A stretch of 64,000 nucleotides of DNA from Cellulomonas sp. (GCF_015234515.1 NZ_JADGMY010000002.1:1-64000); one strand, 5' to 3'; numbered from the stretch's first letter, positions 13,773-22,190 are shown. Notes: generated by a model from the sequence alone, not told the origin. Numbers and translations are program-made.

Positions 13773-13949
13773 TCAGCCCGCGTCGGCCTCCTGGCTCGCG
13801 CGCAGCGCCTCGGCTGCCTTGCGCTCCGCCTCGATCGCACGCTCGTGCGAGCGTCGGTCGTACTCCGGCGTGCCCTGCTTGTGGAGCTCCTGGGTCGCGA
13901 TCCGGCTGGCTTCCGCGAGCCGCGCTGCGGGGTCCTGCGACGCGGTCAT
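13773..13949 (-). CDS. Small charged hypothetical protein (58 residues)
   Basis: A short open frame from ATG 13949 to TGA at 13773. GGAG lies 6 nt before the ATG, a TAGCGT -10 about 70 nt further up (14021-14026), and a terminator hairpin follows. The product is rich in Ala, Glu, Arg and Gln (MTASQDPAARLAEASR... ending EALRASQEADAG) with heptad-like spacing, suggesting one long helix or coiled coil. It has no Cys, no membrane segment and no signal peptide. Family and function unknown. Its own promoter, ribosome site and terminator support it being a real gene. Confidence 0.65.
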   Translation of the reverse strand: MTASQDPAARLAEASRIATQELHKQGTPEYDRRSHERAIEAERKAAEALRASQEADAG

Positions 13950-14020
13950 CGTGCACTCCTGTCGTCGGTCCTCGGCGGGTCCCGTCGTCCCGTCGGAGCC
14001 CGTCCCGCGGGCTCGGCTCC

Positions 14021-14026
14021 ACGCTA
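14021..14026 (-). promoter_or_regulatory. -10 box of the small protein gene (TAGCGT)
   Basis: TAGCGT on the minus strand lies about 70 nt upstream of the ATG at 13949. The leader contains a short GC hairpin and the GGAG ribosome site. Confidence 0.4.
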
Positions 14027-14031
14027 GGCCC

Positions 14032-14050
14032 GGGGCGGACGCGCCGCCCC
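14032..14050 (-). terminator. Hairpin after the RNA methyltransferase gene
   Basis: GGGGCGG-ACGCG-CCGCCCC forms a 7-bp stem with a 5-nt loop, 17 nt downstream of the methyltransferase stop. It is a short but well-placed candidate terminator. Confidence 0.45.
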
Positions 14051-14067
14051 TCGGACGTGGGCGCGTG

Positions 14068-15330
14068 TCAGCGGTCCAGGACGGCGACGGCCTCGAGGTG
14101 GTGCGTCATCGGGAACAGGTCGTGGCCCGTGACGGTCACGTCCGACCAGCCCCGCTCACCGAACAGGGCGATGTCACGCGCCAGTGCCGCGGGGTCGCAC
14201 GCCACGTACACGATCCGCCGCGGGCGCAGCGCTGCCACGGCCTCCACCACGCGCCGACCGGCGCCGGTCCGCGGCGGGTCCAGCACGACGACGTCCGCCG
14301 CGGCGGCCGGCGCGACGGCGCCGCGCCGGCCGGTCAGCACGTCCGCGACGTCGCCGGCGTGCAGCTCGACCTGGGGCCGGTCGTGCGCGTTGCGGCGCGC
14401 GTCGCGGACGGCACGCTCGTCACCCTCGACGGCCACGAGCCGACCGTCCGGACCGACGGCGTCCGCCAGCGGCGACGAGAACAGACCGGCACCCGAGTAC
14501 AGGTCGAGCACGGTCGCGCCGGCGACGTCACCGACGGCGTCCAGCACGCGCGCGGCCAGCAGCCCCGGCGCCGACCGGTGCACCTGCCAGAACCCCGCCG
14601 CGGCCACGCGGTACGTGTAGTCGACCCCCCTGACCCGGACGTGCTCGCGCACGGCCGCGCGCGCGTTGGGCCGCAGGTCGCGCCGGTTGGAGTGCAGGTC
14701 GAACGGCGCGCCGTCGAGCAGCACCATCGCCGGCGAGCCGTCCGCGGGCGCCACGGCCTCGATCCGCGAGCCCGCGGGCCACCGGCGGTCGAACAGCCCG
14801 AGCGCCGCGACGTCCTCGGTCGCGAGCGGCATGTCCGTCAGCGGCACCACGTCGTGCGAGCGGTGCGCGCGCATGCCGGCGCGCCCCTCGGCGTCGACGT
14901 GCAGGTCGATGCGCGTCCGGTACGCCAGGCCCCCGCGCTCGTCGTCGCCGGGCGCCGCCTCGACACTCGGCGCGAGGTCGAGCCGCGCCAGGCGGCTCAG
15001 CTGCTCCGCGAGCACGGTCTCCTTCCAGGCCCGCTGCGCGGGCAGCGCGACGTACGCGAGCTCTCCGCCGCCCGCACCACCGGGTCCGGCCGCGGGCCAC
15101 GGCGACGGCACGCGGTCCGGTGACGCGTCGAGCACCTCGATCGCGTCGGCGCGCCAGAACTTCGCCTCGGGCCCCGCGTCGGTCAGCCGCGCACGCACCC
15201 GCTCCCCCGGCAACGTGTGCCGGACGAACACGACACGCCCCTCGTGACGGGCCACGCAGTGCCCGCCGTGAGCGACCGGCCCGATCTCGAGCTCGACGGT
15301 CGTACCGGTACGCAGGGTTTCAGTAGCCAC
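14068..15330 (-). CDS. TrmA/RlmD-like SAM-dependent RNA (uracil-5) methyltransferase
   Basis: A 420-residue class I methyltransferase of the TrmA/RumA group. It has an N-terminal TRAM domain (about 1-60), a central RNA-binding region, and a Rossmann core with VLDLYSGAGLF (SAM site). Further motifs are VLDPPRTGAG, and VYVACDPAALARD holding the catalytic Cys, with a Glu near the C-terminus (HHLEAVAVL). In E. coli RlmD an Fe-S cluster follows the TRAM domain; the corresponding stretch here (about 75-100) has no Cys, so the cluster is absent. The GTG start overlaps the end of the APC permease gene by 11 nt, and the two are probably co-translated. The M. tuberculosis equivalent is Rv2689c. Whether tRNA or rRNA is the target is unknown. 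Confidence 0.88.
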   Translation of the reverse strand: MATETLRTGTTVELEIGPVAHGGHCVARHEGRVVFVRHTLPGERVRARLTDAGPEAKFWRADAIEVLDASPDRVPSPWPAAGPGGAGGGELAYVALPAQRAWKETVLAEQLSRLARLDLAPSVEAAPGDDERGGLAYRTRIDLHVDAEGRAGMRAHRSHDVVPLTDMPLATEDVAALGLFDRRWPAGSRIEAVAPADGSPAMVLLDGAPFDLHSNRRDLRPNARAAVREHVRVRGVDYTYRVAAAGFWQVHRSAPGLLAARVLDAVGDVAGATVLDLYSGAGLFSSPLADAVGPDGRLVAVEGDERAVRDARRNAHDRPQVELHAGDVADVLTGRRGAVAPAAAADVVVLDPPRTGAGRRVVEAVAALRPRRIVYVACDPAALARDIALFGERGWSDVTVTGHDLFPMTHHLEAVAVLDR

Positions 15331-17323
15331 GCGGCACGGTACCCCGGACGGTGTCCTCGAGCCCCGTCTGTCCGGCGGTCGACGCGAGCTGCCACGGCAC
15401 CGACGCCACGACGACCCCCGGCGTGAACAGCAGCCGGCTCTTGAGACGCAGCGCGCTCTGGTTGTGCAGCAGCTGCTCCCACCAGTGCCCCACGACGTAC
15501 TCGGGGATGTAGACGACCACGAGGTCGCGCGGGCTCTCGCGGCGGATCGAGCGCACGTACGTCAGCACGGGCCGGGTGATCTCCCGGAACGGCGAGTCGA
15601 GGACCTTCAGGGGCACCGGCAGGTCCGCGGCCTCCCACTGCGCCTGCAGCGCGGCCACCTCGTCGGCGTCGACACCGACGGTCACGGCCTCGATGACGCT
15701 GGGCCGCGACGCACGTGCGTACGCCAGCGCGCGCATCGTCGGGCGGTGCAGGTGCGAGACGAGGACCACGGCGTGCACCCGGCTGGGCAGCGCGCGGGCG
15801 GCCTGCAGGTCCTCGTCCAGGGCGAGCTCGGCCCGCACGCGCGTGTAGTGCCGGTGCACGGCCTGCATCGCGGCGAAGACCACGCCCATCGCGAGGATCG
15901 CCAGCCACGCGCCGTGCGTGAACTTGGTGAGCAGGACGATGACGAGCACCGTGCCCGTCATACCGAGGCCGATCGCGTTGATGACCCGCGAGCGCCGCAT
16001 CCTGGTCCGGACGCCCGGATCGGGTTCGGTGCGCAGCTTGCGGGTCCAGTGCCGCACCATGCCGAGCTGCGACAGCGTGAAGGAGACGAACACCCCCACG
16101 ATGTAGAGCTGGATCAGGCGCGTGACCTGTGCGTCGAAGACCCAGATGAGCGCGATGGCAGCGGCTGCCAGCGTGATGATCCCGTTGGAGAACGCCAGCC
16201 GGTCCCCGCGCGTGTGGAGCTGACGGGGCAGGTAGCCGTCGCGCGCCAGGATCGAGCCGAGCACCGGGAAGCCGTTGAAGGCCGTGTTGGCCGCCAGCAC
16301 CAGGATGAGGCCCGTCACCACCGACACCGCGACGAACAGCACGTCGACGCCCGAGAAGACCGAGGCCGCGAGCTGGCTGATCACAGGGTGCTGCTCGTAG
16401 TCCTCCCCCACCGGCACCCCGTCGCGGAGCAGCTGCGTCGCAGGGTCCTGCGCGAACCTCACGCCGGTCGCCTGGGCGAGCAGCAGGATCGCCATGATCA
16501 TCGAGATGGAGATCCCGCCCAGCAGCGCGAGCGTCGTCGCCGCGTTGCGGGACTTCGGCTTGCGGAACGCGGGGACCCCGTTGCTGATCGCCTCCACCCC
16601 GGTCAGGGCGGCGCACCCGGACGCGAACGCCCGCAGGACCAGGAACCCACCTGCCAGGCCCATGAGCCCCTGGTCGAAGCCCGCCTCGGCCGCCACGTCG
16701 AGCGACGCGCTCTCGGCCGGCGGCAGCCCTCCGGTGAAGTAGCGCAGCGCTCCCACCACCGCCAGGGATCCCATCGCCGCCATGAACAGGTAGACGGGGA
16801 TGGCGAACGCGCTGCCGGACTCCTTGACGCCCCGCAGGTTCGCGAGGGCAAGGCACACGACGAGACCGATCGCGAACGCCGTCTCGTGCCCTCGTAGCGC
16901 GGGCACGGCGGTCGCGGCGTACTGCGCACCTGCCGAGATCGAGACCGCGACCGTCAGGGTGTAGTCGACCAGCAGGGCGCTCGCGACGGTCACGCCGGCC
17001 CGGGGGCCCAGGTTGACCGACGCGACCTCGTAGTCGCCCCCGCCCGACGGGTACGCGTGCACGTTCTGCCGGTACGACGCCACCACCGTCAGCAGCACGA
17101 GCGCCACCACGACGCCGACCCACGGCGAGATCGTCAGTGCCGACAACCCCGCCAGCGACAACGTGAGGAGGATCTCGTCCGGGGCGTACGCGACCGACGA
17201 CAGCGCGTCGGACGCGAACACGGGAAGGGCGACGCGCTTGGGGAGCAGGGTGTGGCCGAGCCGGTCGCTACGGACCGGTCGGCCGAGCACGAGCCGCTTG
17301 GCGGCGTCTGCGAGATCGGACAC
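15320..17323 (-). CDS. APC-superfamily permease, KimA-like (probable potassium importer)
   Basis: A 667-residue protein with about 12 membrane segments in the first 460 residues (from LPVFASDALSSVAYAPDE, the APC signature region) and a soluble C-terminal domain of about 190 residues. This resembles the KimA/YdaO group of K+ importers and the neighbouring Rv2690c of M. tuberculosis. It is divergently transcribed from two TrkA/CeoB-CeoC proteins, which supports a role in potassium homeostasis. The substrate has not been shown for this subgroup, and amino-acid transport remains an alternative. The start is GTG at 17323 with TACGAT 8 nt upstream (leaderless); the upstream in-frame extension is rejected. 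Confidence 0.78.
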   Translation of the reverse strand: MSDLADAAKRLVLGRPVRSDRLGHTLLPKRVALPVFASDALSSVAYAPDEILLTLSLAGLSALTISPWVGVVVALVLLTVVASYRQNVHAYPSGGGDYEVASVNLGPRAGVTVASALLVDYTLTVAVSISAGAQYAATAVPALRGHETAFAIGLVVCLALANLRGVKESGSAFAIPVYLFMAAMGSLAVVGALRYFTGGLPPAESASLDVAAEAGFDQGLMGLAGGFLVLRAFASGCAALTGVEAISNGVPAFRKPKSRNAATTLALLGGISISMIMAILLLAQATGVRFAQDPATQLLRDGVPVGEDYEQHPVISQLAASVFSGVDVLFVAVSVVTGLILVLAANTAFNGFPVLGSILARDGYLPRQLHTRGDRLAFSNGIITLAAAAIALIWVFDAQVTRLIQLYIVGVFVSFTLSQLGMVRHWTRKLRTEPDPGVRTRMRRSRVINAIGLGMTGTVLVIVLLTKFTHGAWLAILAMGVVFAAMQAVHRHYTRVRAELALDEDLQAARALPSRVHAVVLVSHLHRPTMRALAYARASRPSVIEAVTVGVDADEVAALQAQWEAADLPVPLKVLDSPFREITRPVLTYVRSIRRESPRDLVVVYIPEYVVGHWWEQLLHNQSALRLKSRLLFTPGVVVASVPWQLASTAGQTGLEDTVRGTVPRGY

Positions 17324-17331
17324 GATCAGCG

Positions 17332-17337
17332 ATCGTA
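17332..17337 (-). promoter_or_regulatory. -10 box of the APC permease operon (TACGAT), leaderless
   Basis: TACGAT on the minus strand ends 8 nt before the GTG at 17323. It is divergent from the trkA promoter about 90 nt away, so both potassium-related units share one control region. Confidence 0.5.
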
Positions 17338-17421
17338 TGCCTGCCGGGCGCCCCGGCACAGGTGACCCGGCCAGCAGCCGTCTGGCGGGCCCGTGCGCTG
17401 CGCGTCGGCGCGAGCGGGGTA

Positions 17422-17427
17422 TAGCGT
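17422..17427 (+). promoter_or_regulatory. -10 box of trkA pair (TAGCGT), leaderless
   Basis: TAGCGT ends 8 nt before the GTG at 17436 and no Shine-Dalgarno is visible. Confidence 0.5.
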
Positions 17428-17435
17428 GACCGGCT

Positions 17436-18101
17436 GTGCACTTCGTCATCATGGGATGCGGACGGGTCGGGGCGACCCTCGCGCAGTCCTTGGAGTCCCG
17501 CGGGCACTCGGTCGCGGTGATCGACCAGAACCCGGACGCCTTCCGCCGCCTCGACGTCGCCTTCTCCGGCAACAAGGTCACCGGCCTGGGGTTCGACCGC
17601 GACACCCTGCGCACCGCCGGCATCGACGACACCTACGCGTTCGCCGCGGTCTCCGACGGCGACAACTCGAACATCCTCGCGGCGCGCGTCGTGCGCGAGA
17701 CGTTCGGTATCGAGAACGTCGTGGCCCGCATCTACGACCCGCACCGCGCCGAGATCTACCAGCGGCTCGGCATCCCGACCGTGGCGACCGTGCGGTGGAC
17801 GGCGGACCAGGTGCTGCGCCGCATGCTGCCGATGGGCATGACGGACGAGCACCGTGACGCGTCCGGCAAGATCCAGCTCGCGCAGGTGGACGTCCACCCC
17901 GGCTGGGTGGGTCGGCCGCTGCGAGCACTCGAGGACGCCACCGGAGCACGCGTGGCGTACGTCACGCGCTACGGGGACGGCCTGCTGCCCGCCGTCGGCT
18001 CGGTCCTGCAGGAGAACGACGTCGTGCACATGCTGCTGCGCGTCGACGACGCGCCGGCCGTCGAACGCGTCCTCACCGCGCCGCCGGTGGTGGGCGCATG
18101 A
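17436..18101 (+). CDS. ceoB: TrkA/CeoB-type potassium channel regulatory (RCK) protein
   Basis: A 221-residue cytosolic protein with an N-terminal NAD-binding TrkA-N domain (MGCGRVGATLA at 6-16, acidic end of beta-2 at VIDQNP) and a C-terminal TrkA-C domain (about 140-215). Such subunits gate K+ transporters in response to nucleotides. The second trkA gene begins at an ATGA overlap. No TrkH/KtrB pore gene lies in the window, so the partner is either elsewhere or the adjacent APC permease. The gene pair matches ceoB-ceoC of M. tuberculosis in order and orientation. Confidence 0.9.
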   Translation: MHFVIMGCGRVGATLAQSLESRGHSVAVIDQNPDAFRRLDVAFSGNKVTGLGFDRDTLRTAGIDDTYAFAAVSDGDNSNILAARVVRETFGIENVVARIYDPHRAEIYQRLGIPTVATVRWTADQVLRRMLPMGMTDEHRDASGKIQLAQVDVHPGWVGRPLRALEDATGARVAYVTRYGDGLLPAVGSVLQENDVVHMLLRVDDAPAVERVLTAPPVVGA

Positions 18102-18772
18102 GGGTCGTCATCGCCGGGGCGGGCTCCGTCGGCCGGTCCATCGCGCGTGAGCTGCTGGCGCACGACCACGAGGTCACGCTGGTCGACCGCCAGCCGTCGG
18201 CGATGCGCGTCGCGCAGGTGGCCGACGCGGACTGGCTGCTGGCCGACGCGTGCGAGCTGCCCACGCTGCGTGAGGTGCGCGCGGACGAGTGCGACGTCAT
18301 GGTCGCCGCCACCGGCGACGACAAGGCGAACCTCGTGATCTCGCTCCTGGCCAAGACGGAGTTCGGGGTGCCGCGCACGGTCGCCCGCGTGAACAACCCG
18401 AAGAACGAGTGGATGTTCGACGGGGCGTGGGGTGTCGACGTCGCCGTCTCGACGCCGCGGATCATGACCGCGATGGTGGAGGAGGCCGTCGCCGTCGGCG
18501 ACCTCGTGCGCATCTTCACGTTCCACCAGTCGAAGGCGAACATCCTCGAGCTGACGCTGCCTCAGGGCTCCCCGCTCGCGGGCGTCCGCATCGGTGAGGT
18601 CGAGTGGCCCACCGACACGGTGCTGGCGTGCATCGTGCGGGACGCACGCCCGCTCACCCCCAGCCCGGACGACACCCTCGAGGGGCGCGACGAGCTGCTC
18701 TTCGTCACGGGTCGTGACGTGGACGAGCAGGCTCTCGAGCGCCTGCTGACCCGCGGACCAGCATCCAGCTGA
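18098..18772 (+). CDS. ceoC: TrkA/CeoC-type potassium channel regulatory (RCK) protein
   Basis: A 224-residue paralogue of its upstream neighbour. It has a TrkA-N domain with IAGAGSVGRSIA (4-15) and LVDRQP, and a TrkA-C domain from about residue 140. It starts at the ATGA overlap at 18098. Two single-RCK proteins in tandem probably form hetero-oligomers. Its 3' end overlaps the convergent DUF3159 gene by 68 nt, so no terminator can lie between the two coding regions. Confidence 0.9.
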   Translation: MRVVIAGAGSVGRSIARELLAHDHEVTLVDRQPSAMRVAQVADADWLLADACELPTLREVRADECDVMVAATGDDKANLVISLLAKTEFGVPRTVARVNNPKNEWMFDGAWGVDVAVSTPRIMTAMVEEAVAVGDLVRIFTFHQSKANILELTLPQGSPLAGVRIGEVEWPTDTVLACIVRDARPLTPSPDDTLEGRDELLFVTGRDVDEQALERLLTRGPASS

Positions 18773-19481
18773 TCCACAGCGCGACCGCCGTGAGCGGCAG
18801 GCCCATCGCGAGCTTCGCGGTACCGAGCCACACGACCTCGTCCGAGAGGAACAGCGGCAGCTGCACCAGCAGCCGCAGCCCGAACATCGCGACCCAGGGC
18901 CATGTGGCCAGGGAGTACCGCCGGCGCAGCACGGGGTCGCGCCGCCACTCGACGGCCGCCGACCACGGCCCCCCGCCGAGCGGTCCGCGCGCGCTGAACA
19001 ACCCCATGACCAGGCCGACCAGCGGCCACCCGGCGAGGACCGAGGCGAGCGTCCCCACCAGGTAGGTCACGTTGACGAGCAGCCCGTACGCGAAGTAGTC
19101 GCTGGCGTCGCCGGTCCGCCAGGCCCACACCACGCCGATGCCGACCCCGAGCACACCGGAGAACGCCTGGGTGACGGGTGTGCGCTGCACGAGCCGGGCG
19201 ACGACGGCCGCGGCAGCCGCCACCGACGCGGCGATCAGCGCGGGACGCAGCTGCTGCCCCGTGGCGATGTACACCACGACGAACAGCAGCCCGGGCGCGA
19301 CCGCCTCGACGACGCCGCGCACCCCACCCACCGCGTCGGCGGCCGAGAACTCGTCGGCGGTCAGCGCACGCAGCCCGCGGGCGCCGCCCTCCTCGGGGGG
19401 GACCACGTCGTCGACCGCGTCCAGGACGACCGGCTCGTCGTCTCCCGGTGCGCCGTTCCGCTCGCCCGTCGTGCCGCTCAT
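18705..19481 (-). CDS. DUF3159 family membrane protein
   Basis: A 258-residue protein with an acidic N-terminal tail (about 1-50) and five to six membrane segments, carrying DUF3159 landmarks such as YFAYGLLVNVTYL and RRDPVLRRRYSLATWPW. Function unknown; the family is conserved beside trkA and dut in actinobacteria. AGGAG precedes the ATG by 8 nt. The gene begins 4 nt after the OB-fold gene's stop and ends inside ceoC on the opposite strand. Confidence 0.85.
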   Translation of the reverse strand: MSGTTGERNGAPGDDEPVVLDAVDDVVPPEEGGARGLRALTADEFSAADAVGGVRGVVEAVAPGLLFVVVYIATGQQLRPALIAASVAAAAAVVARLVQRTPVTQAFSGVLGVGIGVVWAWRTGDASDYFAYGLLVNVTYLVGTLASVLAGWPLVGLVMGLFSARGPLGGGPWSAAVEWRRDPVLRRRYSLATWPWVAMFGLRLLVQLPLFLSDEVVWLGTAKLAMGLPLTAVALWISWMLVRGSAGAREPARPRHDP

Positions 19482-19485
19482 CGCT

Positions 19486-19854
19486 TCACTCTCCTGGTCG
19501 TGCGCGCAGCTCGTAGCGCGGGTTGAAGACGGTCCGACGTCCTGCGACCTGGCACACCATGCCGTCGACCTTCAGCCGTCGACCCGGCTCGATCCCCGCG
19601 ATGCGTCGACGCCCGAGCCAGACCAGGTCGAGCGCGCCCGACCCGTCGTAGAGCTCGGCCTCGATGGCCGGGACGCCGTCGCGGGGACGCAACGTCACCG
19701 ACCGCAGGACGCCCGAGACACTCGCGCGCTCGCGGTGCGGCAGCGCGGCGACCGGGCAGCAGCCCGGGACCCCCAGGGCGTCGGCGCGCTCCTCGTCGGC
19801 CTCGATCTCGGCCTGCGAGGCGAGCGCCTTGCGCACGCGGTCGGCGACGGTCAT
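19486..19854 (-). CDS. OB-fold nucleic-acid-binding protein
   Basis: A 122-residue protein. After a helical N-terminus (MTVADRVRKALASQ) comes a single OB fold (about 45-115): VSGVLRSVTLRP, LYDGSGALDLVWLGRR, GRRLKVDGMVC. It probably binds single-stranded nucleic acid; the exact ligand is unknown. The ATG overlaps the DUF3710 stop (ATGA). The order DUF3710-OB-DUF3159 is a conserved actinobacterial unit. Confidence 0.82.
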   Translation of the reverse strand: MTVADRVRKALASQAEIEADEERADALGVPGCCPVAALPHRERASVSGVLRSVTLRPRDGVPAIEAELYDGSGALDLVWLGRRRIAGIEPGRRLKVDGMVCQVAGRRTVFNPRYELRARPGE

Positions 19855-20591
19855 CCGATCTCCGTGATCTCCGGACCGCGCTCGGGAGGTGCGAGCCGGG
19901 GGTCGGCGGGCGGCGGAGGCGGCGGCGCCGCTCCCCCGGGCAGCTGCAGCGGCAGGAGGTCGCGCGGGGGCCGGGCGTCGCTCCCCCGCACCACGACGAC
20001 CTGGCTGAACAGGTTCTCCAGCGCGTCGGCCGCATCGGGCTCCACGGCGGCGCGCCCCGTGAGGACGCCGCGCAGGAACCACCGGGGACCGTCGCAGCCG
20101 ATGAACCGCGCGGGACGGTGACCCGTACGACCCTCGGGCGTGCGGACGGGCAGGCGCGCGAGCAGCTCGCGACCGAACGGTCCGGGCAGGTCGTCGACCG
20201 TGCCGCCCTGCTGCGTGATCGACGCCGCGATCTCGTCACGGATCTCGTCCCAGATGCCCTCGCTGCGAGGGGCGGCGAACGCCTGCAGCTGGAGCGACGA
20301 GCCGTCGAGCAGGACGGCGACGGCCGAGACGACGTTCGTCGCCTTGTCGACCTCCAGGCGCACCTCCATGCCCTCGAGCGAGGGCAGCTGGATGGCACCG
20401 AGGTCGACGCGAGGCATCGCCGGGAAGGTCCCCTCGGCGTCCCACGGGCCGCGCACACCGGATCCGAGGTCCTCGCCCTGCTCGAGGTCCTCCCCGGGCT
20501 CGACGACCTCCAGCTCGTCCTGCGGGACGTCGGCCGGCGCGTCGGCCGGGCCGCGCTCCTTGGGGCCACGACGGAACAGACCCACGTTCAT
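19851..20591 (-). CDS. DUF3710 family protein
   Basis: A 246-residue soluble protein. A conserved central region runs from GPWDAE through RVDLGAIQLPS to the FIGCDGPRWFLRGVLTG motif; a proline run near 225 and acidic linkers flank it. DUF3710 has no assigned biochemical role. GGAGG-type ribosome site (CGGAGGAA) directly precedes the ATG. It is first in an overlapping operon with the OB-fold protein and DUF3159. Confidence 0.85.
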   Translation of the reverse strand: MNVGLFRRGPKERGPADAPADVPQDELEVVEPGEDLEQGEDLGSGVRGPWDAEGTFPAMPRVDLGAIQLPSLEGMEVRLEVDKATNVVSAVAVLLDGSSLQLQAFAAPRSEGIWDEIRDEIAASITQQGGTVDDLPGPFGRELLARLPVRTPEGRTGHRPARFIGCDGPRWFLRGVLTGRAAVEPDAADALENLFSQVVVVRGSDARPPRDLLPLQLPGGAAPPPPPPADPRLAPPERGPEITEIG

Positions 20592-20663
20592 TTCCTCCGA
20601 CCGGCGCTCACGCGCCCTCGCCCTGCAACGACGTCCTCACGATCCTCAACGTCGGTCGTGACG

Positions 20664-20669
20664 ACAGTA
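20664..20669 (-). promoter_or_regulatory. Candidate DUF3710 operon -10 box (TACTGT)
   Basis: TACTGT on the minus strand, about 70 nt upstream of the DUF3710 ATG, fits TANNNT. It is in the 109-nt gap after dut. Confidence 0.35.
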
Positions 20670-20700
20670 GTTCCGCGCCCGGCCGACGGCCGTGCGGCGG

Positions 20701-21204
20701 TCACGCCGTGGACGCCCCCGCCGCCGCCCACCCACCGCTGGACCCGAACCCCCCGGCACCCCGGACGGAGTCCGGGAGCGCGTCGACCTCGACGAACCGG
20801 GCGTGCTCGACACGCTGCACCACGAGCTGCGCGATGCGGTCACCGCGACGCAGCGTGATCGCGTGCTCGCCGTCCGTGTTGAGCAGCGTGACGGCGATCT
20901 CGCCGCGGTAGCCCGCGTCGACCGTGCCCGGTGCGTTGACGACGGTGAGACCGTGCCGGGACGCCAGACCGGACCGGGGGTGGACGAAGGCCGCGTACCC
21001 GCGCGGCAGCGCGATCGACACGCCCGTGGGGACGGTCGCCCGCGCTCCGGGAGCCAGGGTGACGTCCTCGCGCGCGACCAGGTCGGCGCCCGCGTCACCG
21101 GGATGCGCGTAGGCCGGGGCCGGCAGCTCGGGGTCGAGCCGGCGCAGCAGCACCTGCACACCCTCGTCGGCGTCGTCGGGGCCTGCATGGCTGGTCGCTG
21201 TCAC
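20701..21204 (-). CDS. dut: dUTP diphosphatase
   Basis: A 167-residue trimeric-type dUTPase hydrolysing dUTP to dUMP, which prevents uracil incorporation and feeds dTMP synthesis. All five motifs are present: [40 protein letters not shown] and the C-terminal GAGGFGSSG. The GTG start at 21204 lacks a ribosome site but has TAGGGT ending 8 nt upstream, indicating a leaderless mRNA. Thymidine kinase also lies in this window. Confidence 0.95.
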   Translation of the reverse strand: MTATSHAGPDDADEGVQVLLRRLDPELPAPAYAHPGDAGADLVAREDVTLAPGARATVPTGVSIALPRGYAAFVHPRSGLASRHGLTVVNAPGTVDAGYRGEIAVTLLNTDGEHAITLRRGDRIAQLVVQRVEHARFVEVDALPDSVRGAGGFGSSGGWAAAGASTA

Positions 21205-21212
21205 GGGGGCCG

Positions 21213-21218
21213 ACCCTA
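21213..21218 (-). promoter_or_regulatory. dut -10 box (TAGGGT), leaderless
   Basis: TAGGGT on the minus strand ends 8 nt before the GTG at 21204. The same hexamer and spacing occur at pyrG. Confidence 0.5.
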
Positions 21219-21312
21219 CCGCGCCCGGCGGCGCACGGGCACCGGGGCGGGCCCACGTCGGCCGCCCGGACGGACGCTGCGGCGACGTCCCGGGCGATGA
21301 GATCCTGGGGGC

Positions 21313-21864
21313 ATGACCACGTCACCCGAGCCCGCCACGCCCCACGACGGACCGTCGCCGACCACGTCGGCAGCACCGGCGGGTCGGCCGGGGTTCAGCG
21401 AGCGCCTGTGGCCCGGACCGCTGGGCTGGGCGGCGGTCGTCGCCTTCGCCGCCGTCCTGGGCGCCGCGTTCGTCCCCGTCGACACCCTGCTCTCCCTCGT
21501 CGTGGGCGTCCTCGCGCTGCTGGGGGGCCTGGCGGGGGCCGTCCTGACCACCCCTCGCGTGGAGGTCGAGCGCGGCACCTTGCGGGCCGGCACCGCGCAC
21601 ATCCCCGTGCGGCTCCTGGCGGCGCCCCGGGTGCTGGACCGGGCGGCGCTGCGCACCGAGCTCGGGCCGGCGCTCGACGCCCGCGCCTTCGCGTGCCTGC
21701 GCTCGTGGATCGGGACCGCCGTGCGCGTCGAGGTCCGCGACCCGCAGGACCCGACGCCCTACTGGATCGTCTCGACGCGGCGGCCGGACGACCTGGTCGC
21801 GGCGCTCGGCGGGACGCGCCTGCCGACCCCACCGACGGCGACGGCCGGCCACCCCGAGGGGTGA
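21313..21864 (+). CDS. DUF3093 family membrane protein
   Basis: A 183-residue protein. A Pro/Thr-rich N-terminus is followed by two membrane segments (about 38-85) and a cytoplasmic domain with [29 protein letters not shown] and [13 protein letters not shown], which are DUF3093 landmarks. Function unknown. It is divergent from dut, as in mycobacteria. No Shine-Dalgarno is evident; GATCCT lies 6 nt before the ATG, a weak match to the leaderless pattern. Confidence 0.82.
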   Translation: MTTSPEPATPHDGPSPTTSAAPAGRPGFSERLWPGPLGWAAVVAFAAVLGAAFVPVDTLLSLVVGVLALLGGLAGAVLTTPRVEVERGTLRAGTAHIPVRLLAAPRVLDRAALRTELGPALDARAFACLRSWIGTAVRVEVRDPQDPTPYWIVSTRRPDDLVAALGGTRLPTPPTATAGHPEG

Positions 21865-21889
21865 CCGGCCGGTCAGGTGGTCGAGGCGG

Positions 21890-22189
21890 TCAGGCCGCGC
21901 ACTCCGAGCACACGGGCATGCCGTCGCGCTCGTAGGCGAGCTGGCTGCGGTGGTGCACCAGGAAGCACTTCGAGCACGTGAACTCGTCAGCCTGGCGGGG
22001 AAGGACGCGGACGGAGAGCTCCTCGCCGGAGAGGTCGGCGCCGGGGAGCTCGAAGCCCTCGGCAGCCTCCGTCTCGTCCTCGTCCACCACGCCCGAGTTC
22101 TTGTCGGAGCGCCGAGCCTGGAGCTCCTGGAGCGAGTCCTCGCTCAGGTCCTCCTCGGTCTTGCGCGGGGCGTCGTAGTCGGTTGCCAT
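21890..22189 (-). CDS. DUF4193 family zinc-ribbon-like protein
   Basis: A 99-residue acidic protein. The N-terminal two-thirds is rich in Asp and Glu, followed by a CxxC...CxxC pair (CSKCFLVHHRSQL ... CSEC) that probably binds zinc. DUF4193 proteins are widespread in actinobacteria and have no settled function. The start codon abuts a TGTGA-GCG-TCACA palindrome. It is convergent with DUF3093. Confidence 0.85.
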   Translation of the reverse strand: MATDYDAPRKTEEDLSEDSLQELQARRSDKNSGVVDEDETEAAEGFELPGADLSGEELSVRVLPRQADEFTCSKCFLVHHRSQLAYERDGMPVCSECAA

Positions 22190-22190
22190 G

